Position numbers and translations under genes: made by a program
Assembly: GCA_028823995.1 (NCBI GenBank)
Contig: JAPPFD010000018.1
Location: 1 to 64,000 of the forward strand
Source: a bacterium
Lineage (GTDB): Bacteria > Actinomycetota > Acidimicrobiia > Spongiisociales > ZC4RG35
Direction: 5' to 3'
DNA: 64,000 nucleotides
Shown: in pieces, positions 8,166-16,795 of the stretch
Position numbering within the stretch: the first letter of the stretch is position 1
How the letters are laid out: every line of letters starts with the position of its first letter
The notes under the pieces: generated by a model
What the model was told of the DNA's origin: nothing
Seen by the model: the letters and a program-made list of their open reading frames with translations, nothing else
Databases searched by the model: none

Positions 8166-8767
8166 GAGCTCGGATCCCCGTTGGTGTTAATGGCGGTGAC
8201 CGTCACCCCGCCTTTCTTGGAGATGTCCAGCACCGACACCGAGGTGGGAGAGACGGTGAGTCTGGACAGGAAGTCAAGCGGCTGTCCCAGGTAGAACCCC
8301 AACACCAGGCGAATGATATCTGAGTGGGTGACTACCGCTATGGCCCCGTCGGGATGGCGTCCGACCAGTTCTTCACAGGCTTGAACGCCTCTGAGTTGTG
8401 CTTCCGCCAGCGACTCCCCGCCCGGAAAACGCATGCGGGAAGGCTGGCGGATCACGGTCTTCCACTCGGGCAATTTGTAGAGTTTCGCCAGTTCCTGGCC
8501 GGTCCACTCCCCGTAGTCCACTTCCATCAGGCCCCCTTCGCCCACCGGCGAGTGGCCGTGAGGCTCGGCGATCTGGGCGGCGGTCTCCCTGGTGCGCTCG
8601 ATGGGTGAGCAGTAGACAGCCTGGATCTCCACCTCGCTGAGTCGCCGACCGAGTTCCCGGGCGGCGGCCAGTCCCTCCTCGGTGATGTGATGTCCCGGCT
8701 CCCGTCCGTAGAGGACCTTCCCGGTGGTGGACACCGGGGCATGACGTATAAGCAACATACGGGTCAC
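8156..8767 (-). CDS. Histidine phosphatase family protein (MSMEG_4193 type)
   Basis: A phosphoglycerate-mutase-like phosphatase of about 203 residues. The catalytic phospho-His lies in LLIRHAP near residue 9, YCSPIERTRETA carries the second Arg, and the second catalytic His is in VVTHSDIIRLV. The frame stays open for 740 bases upstream, but RHG enzymes begin just before the RHA motif, so GTG 8767 (or ATG 8758) is the start. It is the first gene of the DUF3090/SCO1664 trio and is divergent from the hydratase gene, with only 51 bases between the starts. The substrate is unknown. Confidence 0.85.
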   Translation of the reverse strand: MTRMLLIRHAPVSTTGKVLYGREPGHHITEEGLAAARELGRRLSEVEIQAVYCSPIERTRETAAQIAEPHGHSPVGEGGLMEVDYGEWTGQELAKLYKLPEWKTVIRQPSRMRFPGGESLAEAQLRGVQACEELVGRHPDGAIAVVTHSDIIRLVLGFYLGQPLDFLSRLTVSPTSVSVLDISKKGGVTVTAINTNGDPSSWQ

Positions 8768-8818
8768 CGCCCCAAGGCTACCGGAGCTATCGTATTGCGA
8801 ATTGTGAAGGACACAAGA

Positions 8819-9589
8819 GTGGCGGAGCAATGGGCGGAGACCCTGTTCGAGTCCTACCGGACCGGGGTGGCGATCGAGCCGCTCTCGGACGCCGATCCCT
8901 CCCTGGACGCCGCAGACGCCCACCGGATCCAGGGGATCTTCGCGTCCAAGCTCATCGACTGGATGGGCGGGAAGGTCATCGGCTACAAGCTGGGCTTGAC
9001 GTCCGAGCCCATGCAGAAGCTCCTGGGGGTGGATACCCCCGACTTCGGGCCGGTGATCTCCACCATGACCCACAACTCCGGAGAGCGGGTGGGATTGGGG
9101 AACGCCATCGCCCCCAAGGCCGAGGCGGAGATCACCCTGATGCTGGGGGAGACCCTGCGCGGTCCGGGGGTGACCGCCCTGGCCGCGGCCCGGGCGGTGG
9201 AGGGTGCGGTGGCCTCCATCGAGGTGGTGGACTCCCGCGTGGCGGACTGGCGCATCAAGTTGGTGGACACCATCGCCGACCTGGGGTCTTCGCGGGCGGC
9301 GGTGTTGAGCGATCGGGTGGTGCCGGTGGACTTCGACCTGCGGTGGTGCGGGGCGGCCATCTACCACAACGGCGACCTGGCCGGGACCGGAGCGGGAGCG
9401 GCCTGCATGGGGAGTCCCTTTAACGCCCTGGCCTGGCTGGCGAACGAACTGGCCCTCCACGGCGAGGAGTTGCCGGCGGGGTGTTTCGTGCTCACCGGCG
9501 CCCTTCACGCCGCATTTCCGGTCAAAGCGGGGGACTCAGTATGGGCCTCCTTCGATCGGCTGGGGTCGGTCTCGGTAAGCTTCGACTGA
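8819..9589 (+). CDS. 2-keto-4-pentenoate hydratase-like protein
   Basis: A 256-residue member of the fumarylacetoacetase/MhpD superfamily, whose members hydrate 2-keto-4-pentenoate or decarboxylate 4-oxalocrotonate with a divalent metal in aromatic-ring catabolism. The conserved GYKLGLTS, a metal-binding AEAEITLML and EVVDSR are present. I placed the start at GTG 8819 because GAAGGA lies seven bases before it; GTG 8804 is an in-frame alternative. No other meta-cleavage gene is nearby, so the pathway is unclear. HPr follows 25 bases after its stop, possibly by chance co-transcription. Confidence 0.82.
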   Translation: MAEQWAETLFESYRTGVAIEPLSDADPSLDAADAHRIQGIFASKLIDWMGGKVIGYKLGLTSEPMQKLLGVDTPDFGPVISTMTHNSGERVGLGNAIAPKAEAEITLMLGETLRGPGVTALAAARAVEGAVASIEVVDSRVADWRIKLVDTIADLGSSRAAVLSDRVVPVDFDLRWCGAAIYHNGDLAGTGAGAACMGSPFNALAWLANELALHGEELPAGCFVLTGALHAAFPVKAGDSVWASFDRLGSVSVSFD

Positions 9590-9614
9590 TCCGAGTCACT
9601 GGAGACCTTTTCTT

Positions 9615-9869
9615 ATGCAGGTAGAGATCACCATCACCAACCCGGCGGGACTCCATGCCCGCCCGGCCGCCGAGTTCGTTAAGCGCGCCAAGGCTTCCCC
9701 GTCCGAGATCAAGGTCACGTCCGGGGAGAAGACCGTGAACGCCAAGAGCATGCTGGGCATCCTCAAACTGGGCGCCACCGAGGGAACCACCATCTCGGTG
9801 GAGGTTGACGGCGACGATGCCGACCAGGTCATAGCCGACTTCAAAGCGTTGCTCTTGATTGAGGGCTGA
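9615..9869 (+). CDS. ptsH: Phosphocarrier protein HPr
   Basis: An 84-residue HPr, which carries phosphate from enzyme I to the sugar-specific IIA proteins of the PTS. The active His14 sits in AGLHARPA and the regulatory-site Ser45 in NAKSMLGIL. HPr kinase is not generally found in actinobacteria, so Ser45 need not be used. It stands apart from the PTS operon at 12.3-19.9 kb, which encodes enzyme I and a mannitol-type IIABC, so the window holds a complete phosphotransfer chain. Confidence 0.93.
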   Translation: MQVEITITNPAGLHARPAAEFVKRAKASPSEIKVTSGEKTVNAKSMLGILKLGATEGTTISVEVDGDDADQVIADFKALLLIEG

Positions 9870-10019
9870 GGGTTCGTCCATCGACAACCTCAACGATTCG
9901 CCACCTTGAACATGTCTGAAATGATTCGCAACCTGCGGGAGAGGTAGTCCGGCTGCCCACAGGGTTTATCTCACCTGTCCCCATCAAGTCCTTCCTGTCT
10001 CTGCACGGCCGGTATTCAT

Positions 10020-11138
10020 ATGAACCTGCCCGGCTCGGATAGGCCACGGGCGATGGACGGGCAAATGGGAGCGAAGAGGCGTCATCGCCAGGCAGTGGCG
10101 CTGATGGCTGTGGCAGTGATGTTCTTCTCCACCAACGCACTCTTCATCAAGCTGACCCTGGGAGACAATGACGCCTTCCTGTACAACGCCGGGATCTGGG
10201 TGGGGATGTCACTGGGCCTGGGAGCCGCCTCCTTGCTGTTCTACCGTCCGGCCTTTGCCGACCCCGCGGCACGAAGGGTGCTATTCCGGCGAGTGGCCGG
10301 TTTGAAGACCGATGGTGTGCGGAGATGGGACTTGATAGGACTGCTGTGGGTGGGGGTGGTCGGGAGGTTCGCGGTGGCGTTCTTCGCATGGGCCACCCAG
10401 TACGTGGAGGCCGCCACGGTCTCGGTGCTGCATTACGCATGGCCCGTCATCTTCATCCTGGGGCTGTCCAGATGGGACCGCTCCAAGCGGAGAAGGTACC
10501 GGAAGGTCACCGGTTTCTCGTGGACGGGCCTGGGTCTGGCGTTCGTCGGGATGGCCGCGGTGGTGATCGGGACTCTCGGCTTCGACCTCACGGAAGCGGA
10601 TCTGGTCGAGAGAGTGTTCGGGATGGTCCTGGCGGTCATATCGGCCCTTCTGTTGGCCTGCAATACGGCGGTGGGCTACCCCATGAGCGAGAGTATTTCC
10701 TCCGAGATCACCGAGAAGACCGACGCCCACCCGGACGAGCACCGGTTGGAGTTCGGCTGCCTGCTGTTCGTCGGATGCGCCTCGGGACTGCTGGCGGTTG
10801 TCCCGAACCTCCTGATCGGTTGGGCTGTCGGCGGGGACATCGCCCCGGCTACGTTCGGTTGGGCCGTGGCCGTCGGTCTCACTTTCGTTCCGGGAGGGGT
10901 CCTGGTCCGGAAGGCGGTCCTGATCACTCCCGACCTGGCTGTGAACGCCCTGATCTACGCATCTCCGGTGGTGGGCCTCCTGTGGTTGGGGTTGTTCACC
11001 GAGATCGTTGTTGCGCGCCTCGATCTGCTGGTGGCGGGGAGCCTCTTGGTGGCGGTGGCCAACGTGTTGCTGAACCGGCCGAGCGCGGGTGCCGACAGGG
11101 ACCGGCTCCGGTTTGATCGCGGGCAGCGGCGGACGTGA
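10020..11138 (+). CDS. DMT-superfamily (EamA-like) transporter, copy A1
   Basis: A 372-residue integral membrane protein with about ten predicted helices, of drug/metabolite transporter type. It is closely similar to the next gene: both share FFSTN near the N-terminus, GLKTDGVRRWDL, a WDR segment and an ITPDL...NALIYASPVVGLLWLGLFT block near the end. It is more distantly related to the four tandem copies at 25.9-30.3 kb. The ATG at 10020 has no clear ribosome site; the ATG at 10065 (MGAKRR) is possible. Substrate unknown; solutes such as amino acids or metabolites are usual for the superfamily. It overlaps copy A2 by four bases. Confidence 0.8.
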   Translation: MNLPGSDRPRAMDGQMGAKRRHRQAVALMAVAVMFFSTNALFIKLTLGDNDAFLYNAGIWVGMSLGLGAASLLFYRPAFADPAARRVLFRRVAGLKTDGVRRWDLIGLLWVGVVGRFAVAFFAWATQYVEAATVSVLHYAWPVIFILGLSRWDRSKRRRYRKVTGFSWTGLGLAFVGMAAVVIGTLGFDLTEADLVERVFGMVLAVISALLLACNTAVGYPMSESISSEITEKTDAHPDEHRLEFGCLLFVGCASGLLAVVPNLLIGWAVGGDIAPATFGWAVAVGLTFVPGGVLVRKAVLITPDLAVNALIYASPVVGLLWLGLFTEIVVARLDLLVAGSLLVAVANVLLNRPSAGADRDRLRFDRGQRRT

Positions 11139-12211
11139 GCGTGGAAATGAAGAGCCGTCATGGCCGGGCGGTGGCGTTGATGGTGGCCGGGGTCGGGTTC
11201 TTCTCCACCAACGGCCTCTTCGTGGAACTGACTTTCGACGACAACCACCCCTTCCTGTACAACACCGGGGTGTGGGTGGGGACGTCCCTGGGGCTGGGGG
11301 TTCTGCTGTTTGTGCTGCACCGTCCGATCTTTTCCGATCCCGTCAGTCGACGGGTGCTCTTCCGGCGGTCGGTGGGGTTGAAGACCGACGGCGTCCGCAG
11401 GTGGGACCTGGTGGCGCTGCTGTGGTTGTTGGTGGTGGGGCGCTTCGCGTTCGCGTTCTTCGGATGGGCGATCCATTACGTGGACACGGCCACGGTCGCG
11501 GTGCTGCACTACACGTGGCCTGTCCTCTTCGTCCTGGTCCTTGCCAGGTGGGACCGGACCATGGGGGGAAGGTACCGGAAGGTAGGCGCCTTCTCGTGGT
11601 TCGGGTTGGGTCTGGCGTTCATCGGAATGGCGGCGGTTGTGGTCGGGACGGTCGGCTTCGACGCCCGGGGGACCGTTCTGGCGGGAGGGGTGTTCGGGAT
11701 CGTCCTGACGTTCATATCCGCCCTTCTCCAGGCCGGAGTCGCAACTCTCGGGTTTCCCTTCGCCTATGGCGTTGCTTCGGAGATATCCCGGAAGACCGAT
11801 GCCCGCCTGGAGTGGGAGAACCTGGAGTTCGGCTGCCTGCTTTTCGTCTACTGCGCTTCGGGGCTGATAGCAATCCTTCCGAACGCCTTGATCGGGTTTG
11901 CCACGGGCGGGAGCATCACCCCGGATTCGTTCGGTTGGGCGGTGGCGGTGGGGGTCAGTTTCGTTCCCGGGGCGGCCCTGGCCCGGAAGGCCGTCCTGAT
12001 CACCCCGGACCTGGGCATCAATGCGCTCATCTACGCATCGCCGGTTGTGGGCCTGCTGTGGCTGGGGCTGTTCACCGACATCACGGTCGCCCGCCTCGAC
12101 CTCCTGGTTGTCGGAGCCGTCATCGTGGCGGTGGCGAACGTGTTGCTGAACAGGCCCTCGGGTCGCTCTTATCGAAGGCTCGGCAGGCGGAGCCCCGGCG
12201 CGCCCGGCTGA
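11135..12211 (+). CDS. DMT-superfamily (EamA-like) transporter, copy A2
   Basis: A 358-residue paralogue of the preceding gene, roughly 60-65 % identical by eye along its whole length, with about ten membrane helices. GTG start overlaps the A1 stop (GTGA), so the two are translated together and may form a heterodimer, as known for some small DMT pairs, though these are full-length ten-helix proteins that could act alone. Conserved blocks include GLKTDGVRRWDLVALL, VLHYTWPVLFVLVLARWDR and SFVPGAALARKAVLITPDL. Substrate unknown. Confidence 0.8.
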   Translation: MSVEMKSRHGRAVALMVAGVGFFSTNGLFVELTFDDNHPFLYNTGVWVGTSLGLGVLLFVLHRPIFSDPVSRRVLFRRSVGLKTDGVRRWDLVALLWLLVVGRFAFAFFGWAIHYVDTATVAVLHYTWPVLFVLVLARWDRTMGGRYRKVGAFSWFGLGLAFIGMAAVVVGTVGFDARGTVLAGGVFGIVLTFISALLQAGVATLGFPFAYGVASEISRKTDARLEWENLEFGCLLFVYCASGLIAILPNALIGFATGGSITPDSFGWAVAVGVSFVPGAALARKAVLITPDLGINALIYASPVVGLLWLGLFTDITVARLDLLVVGAVIVAVANVLLNRPSGRSYRRLGRRSPGAPG

Positions 12212-12265
12212 GGGACGGAGCCTCAGTCGGGAGGAGATCCATCCTGAGGGGGACTTGGAACGACC

Positions 12266-12559
12266 TCAGCCGTGATCTATGGCGAAGCGTCTCCAGCGAC
12301 TCGAGGGTGTCGACCACTCCACCTCAACCCCGGTCACCGCGGCATGGCGAGGCCCCACCCAGAGCCCTTCGGCCAGCTTTTCCAAACCCGGCCGGCTCCC
12401 CTCCGCCATCACCAGGACGGTGCCGTCCCGTTGGTTGGAGACCCGTCCCACCAACTCCAGGCTCCGGGCGAGTTGGTGCACCCACCAGCGAAATCCCACT
12501 CCTTGCACCCGTCCCCGGACCACCGCTCGCAGATGGGCCCGACCGGATGGCTCGGTCAC
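12266..12559 (-). CDS. acyP: Acylphosphatase
   Basis: A 97-residue acylphosphatase, which hydrolyses carboxyl-phosphate bonds in small molecules. The signature VRGRVQGVGFRWWV holds the catalytic Arg24, and GRVSNQRDGTV holds Asn42. The start is the GTG at 12559, whose GTGA overlaps the enzyme I stop; the upstream open frame is only read-through of ptsI. It is the last gene of the PTS operon. Why a PTS operon ends with acylphosphatase is unclear; it may simply ride along. Confidence 0.9.
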   Translation of the reverse strand: MTEPSGRAHLRAVVRGRVQGVGFRWWVHQLARSLELVGRVSNQRDGTVLVMAEGSRPGLEKLAEGLWVGPRHAAVTGVEVEWSTPSSRWRRFAIDHG

Positions 12560-14253
12560 ATCCCACCCAGGAGGTCTCTCGCCTCCTGGGCGTCGGCGGC
12601 TTCCAGGCACCGAGCGGCCACCCGGCGACACTCCTCCAGGCTCAGGGATCGCACCTTGTCCTTGATGGCGGGCACCGCAGGGATGGCCACCGAGAGTTCG
12701 GTGACGCCCAGCCCGATCAGCACGGGCACCGCCAGGGGATCTCCGGCCATCGCTCCGCAGACCCCGACCCAGGCGTCGTGGGCTTCCCCGGCCATGGCGG
12801 TCTCGGCGATCAGGCGCAGCACCCCGGGGTCGAAGGCATCGGCGAGGTCGGCCACCTCCCGGTTGGTGCGATCCACCGCCAGGGTGTACTGGGTCAGGTC
12901 GTTGGTGCCTATCGAGAAGAAGTCGATGTGAGGAGCCAGCCGGGAAGCCACCAGGGCCGCCGAGGGGACCTCGATCATGATCCCCACCTGGTAATCGGTC
13001 GAGAAGGAGAGCCCGTCGGCCGCCAGCGAACGCTCGGCTTCCTCCAGCGCCGCCCGGAAGGCCAGCAACTCGGCCCTGCCGGCCACCATGGGCGCCATGA
13101 TCGCCAGCCGTCCGGCGCTCCCGGCTCGCAGGAGCGCCCGCAACTGGGCCTGCATCATCTCCGGGCGGGCCAGGGTCAGCCTGATGCCCCGCAGCCCCAG
13201 GAAGGGGTTGAGCTCTTCGCCGATCTCTATCCCGGGAACCTGTTTGTCCCCCCCGACGTCGAGGGTCCGCACCACCACCAACTGGTCGCCGAAGGTCTGA
13301 AGGACTGTCCGGTAAGCCTCGTACTGCTCCTCTTCTGAGATGGGCCGGGTCCTGTCGAGGAACAGGAATTCGGTGCGGAACAGCCCCACTCCCTCGGCGC
13401 CCAACTCCACCGCCCGGACGGCGTCCTCCTCGGCGCCGATGTTGGCGGCTACTTCTATCCGCACCCCGTCCAGGGTGACGGCCGGTTCATGAGCCCGCTC
13501 GGCCGCACCTTCCCGGCTCCGACGCTGCTCTTCCTGAACGCCGCGGAGCCGGTCCACCACTTCGGGGGAGGGATCGATGTACACCGTCCCGGTCTCCCCG
13601 TCGAAAGCCAGCATCGTTCCGGGCTCCAGCGGCGGGAGGTCGACTCCCACCACGGCCGGCAGCCCCATGCCGCGGGCGAAGACCGCGATGTGGGAGGTGG
13701 GGCTTCCCTCCTCCGTGCACAGCCCGAGTGCCATCCCCGGGGGGATGGTGGCCGTCTCGGAGGGGAAGAAGTCGGACGCCACCAGCACCGAGGGCGTCGA
13801 GAGGTCATCCCATGTGTCCAGGGGAAGCCCCAACACGGCCCGCAGCAGTTGGGTGCCCACGTCCCGGACGTCGGCTGCCCGCGCCGCCAGGTACTCGTCC
13901 TCGAGGGCCTCCAGCATCCCCGCCGACTCCTCGGTCACCCGGACGGTCGCCGCTTCGGCGCAGAGCGACTCGCCCTCGATGAGCGAGCGTATCTCGCCTG
14001 TGAACTCGGGATCTTCCAGGAGAAGCAGGTGCGCTCCGATGACCTCGGCCTCCTCGGAGCCTTCCCCGTGCGTGCGCTGGAGTCCCTCGAGCCGTTCCCG
14101 CACGACGGTCTCGGCGCGGGTTAACGACTCCACCTCTTGGTCGGGACTCTCCACCCGGCGGGGGACGATGTCGGGGAGAGTGGAGGAGTGCAGGTGTACC
14201 GGGCCGATGGCGATACCCGGAGAAGCGCCGATTCCCTTTCGTTCTTGCATCAT
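12556..14253 (-). CDS. ptsI: PTS enzyme I (phosphoenolpyruvate-protein phosphotransferase)
   Basis: A 565-residue enzyme I, which takes phosphate from phosphoenolpyruvate and passes it to HPr. The N-terminal HPr-binding domain begins KGIGASPGIAIGPV; the phosphorylated His188 lies in SPTSHIAVFARG; the C-terminal TIM barrel shows FFSIGTNDLTQYTLAVDR and the active Cys in WVGVCGAMAGDP. Length and order are normal. The ATG overlaps the stop of the SAF-domain dehydrogenase gene. Its position inside a mannitol-type PTS operon suggests that general PTS capacity is tied to this sugar. Confidence 0.93.
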   Translation of the reverse strand: MMQERKGIGASPGIAIGPVHLHSSTLPDIVPRRVESPDQEVESLTRAETVVRERLEGLQRTHGEGSEEAEVIGAHLLLLEDPEFTGEIRSLIEGESLCAEAATVRVTEESAGMLEALEDEYLAARAADVRDVGTQLLRAVLGLPLDTWDDLSTPSVLVASDFFPSETATIPPGMALGLCTEEGSPTSHIAVFARGMGLPAVVGVDLPPLEPGTMLAFDGETGTVYIDPSPEVVDRLRGVQEEQRRSREGAAERAHEPAVTLDGVRIEVAANIGAEEDAVRAVELGAEGVGLFRTEFLFLDRTRPISEEEQYEAYRTVLQTFGDQLVVVRTLDVGGDKQVPGIEIGEELNPFLGLRGIRLTLARPEMMQAQLRALLRAGSAGRLAIMAPMVAGRAELLAFRAALEEAERSLAADGLSFSTDYQVGIMIEVPSAALVASRLAPHIDFFSIGTNDLTQYTLAVDRTNREVADLADAFDPGVLRLIAETAMAGEAHDAWVGVCGAMAGDPLAVPVLIGLGVTELSVAIPAVPAIKDKVRSLSLEECRRVAARCLEAADAQEARDLLGGM

Positions 14254-15539
14254 GTCCCGCTTTCGATCATCGAGTCCTGCAGTCGCCTGAGCGACACGAT
14301 GGGCGAGGACTCGTCCAATTCCACGTCTCGATAAGTGAGAGGCTCGCCGGTGCTGACCGGCGAAGTCACCACCGATTCCGGCGCCAATCCCACCGGAAGC
14401 AGTCCGCCTCGGGCGGCGACGTCGGCCCTCTCGATCATTCCATATACACGGTACCCGCCCAGATCGCCGATCGTCTCGCCCACCGCCAAGTTTCGCTTGG
14501 CGAAGGCCACGGTCTCGGCTGTGGGAGGATTGTCGGTGGCGAGGGTGGTCTCTCCGGCCAGCACCGCCCGGACCATGGAGATGGGCGTCTCGATGTTGGC
14601 CAAGTGGTAGGGACGGTAGAGGGCGTAGTAGGGACCGGGACCCATGGACAGGTATCCCAGGTCGCGGATGATCTTGGGATGGTCGGTGGTGAACACCACG
14701 AAGACCCCCGGAGCGATTCCCCGCCCGTAGTCAACCAGTCCGTGGCGGGACAGAATCCCGCCTAGGGAGGAAGGGATGTAGGTAGTGGCGATAGTGTCGA
14801 TGGTGACCTCCGGGCCGTGCATTCCCCTCACGTCAGGCACGAAGCCGATGCCGTTGGCCAGGGAGGTCATCTCCACCATGGTCTTGGTGCCGTCCACGAA
14901 AGACGCCAGCATCTTCGGGTTCATACGCCGCTGCTGCGCTAGTGCGGCGACCTTGTCGGGGGTGGCCGTCCGATCGAGCCGGTTGTTCTTTCCCTTTCCG
15001 GCGCTGACCACTTCCAGACCCAAAGCCGTGACGAAGTCATAGAGTTCCATGATTGCTCCGGGCTCGTCACCCCCCGAAAGGGTGTACACCACCCCGGCCT
15101 CCTCGGCCATCCGGCGCAGCGCGTAGCCCACCGTGGCGTCGGTCTCCACATTCATCTGCAGGACATGTTTCCCCGCGTCGATGGCGCCCCTAGCCACACG
15201 GGCGCCCACCTCGGGAATCCCGGTCGCCTCCACCGAGATGTCCACAGGATGGCACCATGCAATTGAGATGTTCGAGGTGGCTACCCGCCGGCTGTCTGAC
15301 AGGGCGGCGATCGCCTGGTCGGCATCGTCGGTCTCCACCACCTGGGAGGGAGGGGTCCCCGCCGAGACAAACGCCTCCCGGGCCCGCCCGGGGGCCGAGT
15401 CAACCACCACGCTCGGCTCCATCCCCGACATCCTCTCGAGCATCACTGCCAGGCCCTCTCCCATCTGTCCGGCGCCTACCATGCCCACCCGGATCCTGCG
15501 ACCCGTGCGCTCCAGGTCCTCCAGGTGGCGGTGCAGCAT
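14250..15539 (-). CDS. SAF-domain NAD(P)-dependent oxidoreductase (COG4091-like)
   Basis: A 429-residue protein with an N-terminal Rossmann domain (VGMVGAGQMGEGLAVML, residues 17-33), a homoserine-dehydrogenase-like middle part (KHVLQMNVETDATVG, YTLSGGDEPGAIMELYDF) and a C-terminal SAF-type region (about residues 345-415). COG4091 members are annotated as predicted homoserine dehydrogenases, but several sit in sugar-acid or polyol operons and likely oxidise another substrate. Here it is coupled on both sides, to the phosphatase-like gene and to ptsI, inside a PTS operon; this favours a role in polyol or sugar-phosphate breakdown. Substrate not known. Confidence 0.75.
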   Translation of the reverse strand: MLHRHLEDLERTGRRIRVGMVGAGQMGEGLAVMLERMSGMEPSVVVDSAPGRAREAFVSAGTPPSQVVETDDADQAIAALSDSRRVATSNISIAWCHPVDISVEATGIPEVGARVARGAIDAGKHVLQMNVETDATVGYALRRMAEEAGVVYTLSGGDEPGAIMELYDFVTALGLEVVSAGKGKNNRLDRTATPDKVAALAQQRRMNPKMLASFVDGTKTMVEMTSLANGIGFVPDVRGMHGPEVTIDTIATTYIPSSLGGILSRHGLVDYGRGIAPGVFVVFTTDHPKIIRDLGYLSMGPGPYYALYRPYHLANIETPISMVRAVLAGETTLATDNPPTAETVAFAKRNLAVGETIGDLGGYRVYGMIERADVAARGGLLPVGLAPESVVTSPVSTGEPLTYRDVELDESSPIVSLRRLQDSMIESGT

Positions 15540-16366
15540 TAGGAAAAGCCCTGCTGAAGAGTTTCCAGGAACCTGTGGTGGATCAACCCGTTGGTGGCCG
15601 CAACGAACGGTGTGCGGGCGCCGACGGGGTTACCGCTCTGATCGGTGACCATCCCGCCCGCTTCGGTCACCATCAGCACTCCGGCGCCCATGTCCCAGGG
15701 GGAGAGGTCCTCCTCCCAGTATCCGTCCAGTTTCCCGGAGGCCACCATGCACAGATCCATCGACGCGGCTCCCAACCGGCGAATGCCCTGGGCAGCAGCC
15801 AGCACCTGGCGGAATCGGGTCTGACAGATTTCGGTCCGCTCCCTCCGGTCGTAGGGGAACCCGGTCACGATCAGGGCGCCGCCAAGGTCCCGGGTCGCGC
15901 TCACCTTGATCGGGGATCCGTTCCGCCATGCTCCCCGCCCGGCGACGGCCGTGTATTCATCACCGGTGGTGACGTCAATCACCACCCCCACCGCAGGAGC
16001 GTCATCCACCCAAAGCGCCACCGACACACCCACCCAAGGGAACCCCCGGATGAAATTGGTGGTGCCATCAATAGGGTCCACCAACCAAACGCGGCCTCCA
16101 TCGGGCAGTTCGCCGCCGCTCTCCTCTCGTACCACAGGGTCATCGGGGTTGTGACGTGAAAGGACATCGAGAATCGCCCGCTCGGAGCGGAGGTCCACCT
16201 CCGTGACCGGATCGGAGTCACCTTTGAAGAAGATGTCCGTCGGCTGATCCAAAGCCGCTGTGACCAACTTCGCGCCCGCCCGGGCCGCCTCCAGGGCTGT
16301 CTCCAGATCGGCCTGGACAACGAGCCTGGGCAGGGCCTCTGTGACGCCCCCGGTGAAAGTGTTCAT
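15539..16366 (-). CDS. Inositol monophosphatase family protein
   Basis: A 275-residue Mg-dependent, Li-sensitive type phosphatase of the IMPase/FBPase superfamily. Visible metal sites are EESGGELP (motif A), LVDPIDGTTNFIRG (motif B) and WDMGAGVLMVTEAGG (motif C). Members hydrolyse inositol phosphate, fructose-1,6-bisphosphate or other sugar phosphates. Its place between mannitol-1-phosphate dehydrogenase and the SAF-domain dehydrogenase suggests a sugar- or polyol-phosphate substrate from the PTS, which would be an unusual dephosphorylation step; a housekeeping role is equally possible. Its stop overlaps the next start. Confidence 0.85.
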   Translation of the reverse strand: MNTFTGGVTEALPRLVVQADLETALEAARAGAKLVTAALDQPTDIFFKGDSDPVTEVDLRSERAILDVLSRHNPDDPVVREESGGELPDGGRVWLVDPIDGTTNFIRGFPWVGVSVALWVDDAPAVGVVIDVTTGDEYTAVAGRGAWRNGSPIKVSATRDLGGALIVTGFPYDRRERTEICQTRFRQVLAAAQGIRRLGAASMDLCMVASGKLDGYWEEDLSPWDMGAGVLMVTEAGGMVTDQSGNPVGARTPFVAATNGLIHHRFLETLQQGFS

Positions 16367-16439
16367 CTCCGTAGTTGATCCTAACTCCCACCAGGGGTGA
16401 GGAGAATCGCCGCCGCAGGCGGACAGTGGTTGGGGTCTC

Positions 16440-16739
16440 CTAGCGTTTGCGGGGGAGGTCGGCGGCTTTCAGGGTTGAGCCTTGGGCATCGAGGATGCCG
16501 ATCTTGGTGCCGATGGTGGCCGGGCTGGCTGCGAACAGATCGGCTCGGTTGATCACTAGGAACCGGTAGGTCATCAGGGGTCTCAGCCGCTTCACCACCT
16601 TCTTGATCTGCTTATGGTTCTCGGCGATTCCCAGCGTCCCCTTGGAGCAGACCAGGTCGGCCGTCCCGGAGGGGTCGGGTTCGGCGGCCAACTTCTCGAT
16701 CATCGCTTGTTTGAGTTCTTCGTGTGTCAAGCGGGACAT
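16440..16739 (-). CDS. Small conserved-looking protein of unknown function
   Basis: A 99-residue basic protein starting MSRLTHEELKQAMIEKL, with AGGTGAG as a good ribosome site just before the ATG. The N-terminal half is helical and the centre (KQIKKVVKRLRPLMTYRFLVI) is strongly basic. I do not recognise the family; a nucleic-acid-binding role is only a guess from charge. It sits in the PTS operon between mtlD (56 bases upstream) and the IMPase-like gene (73 bases downstream), the widest gaps in that operon. Confidence 0.6.
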   Translation of the reverse strand: MSRLTHEELKQAMIEKLAAEPDPSGTADLVCSKGTLGIAENHKQIKKVVKRLRPLMTYRFLVINRADLFAASPATIGTKIGILDAQGSTLKAADLPRKR

Positions 16740-16795
16740 ATCTCACCTGCCGGGGGTCGTCTCGTGCCTCTCCCGATCATATACGGCCCGACTGG

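Noticed and set aside
8768-9508. Long minus-strand open frame continuing upstream of the histidine phosphatase
   Set aside because: It is antisense to the hydratase gene, has low-complexity His/Gly/Pro content, and the phosphatase motif starts at 8758-8767.
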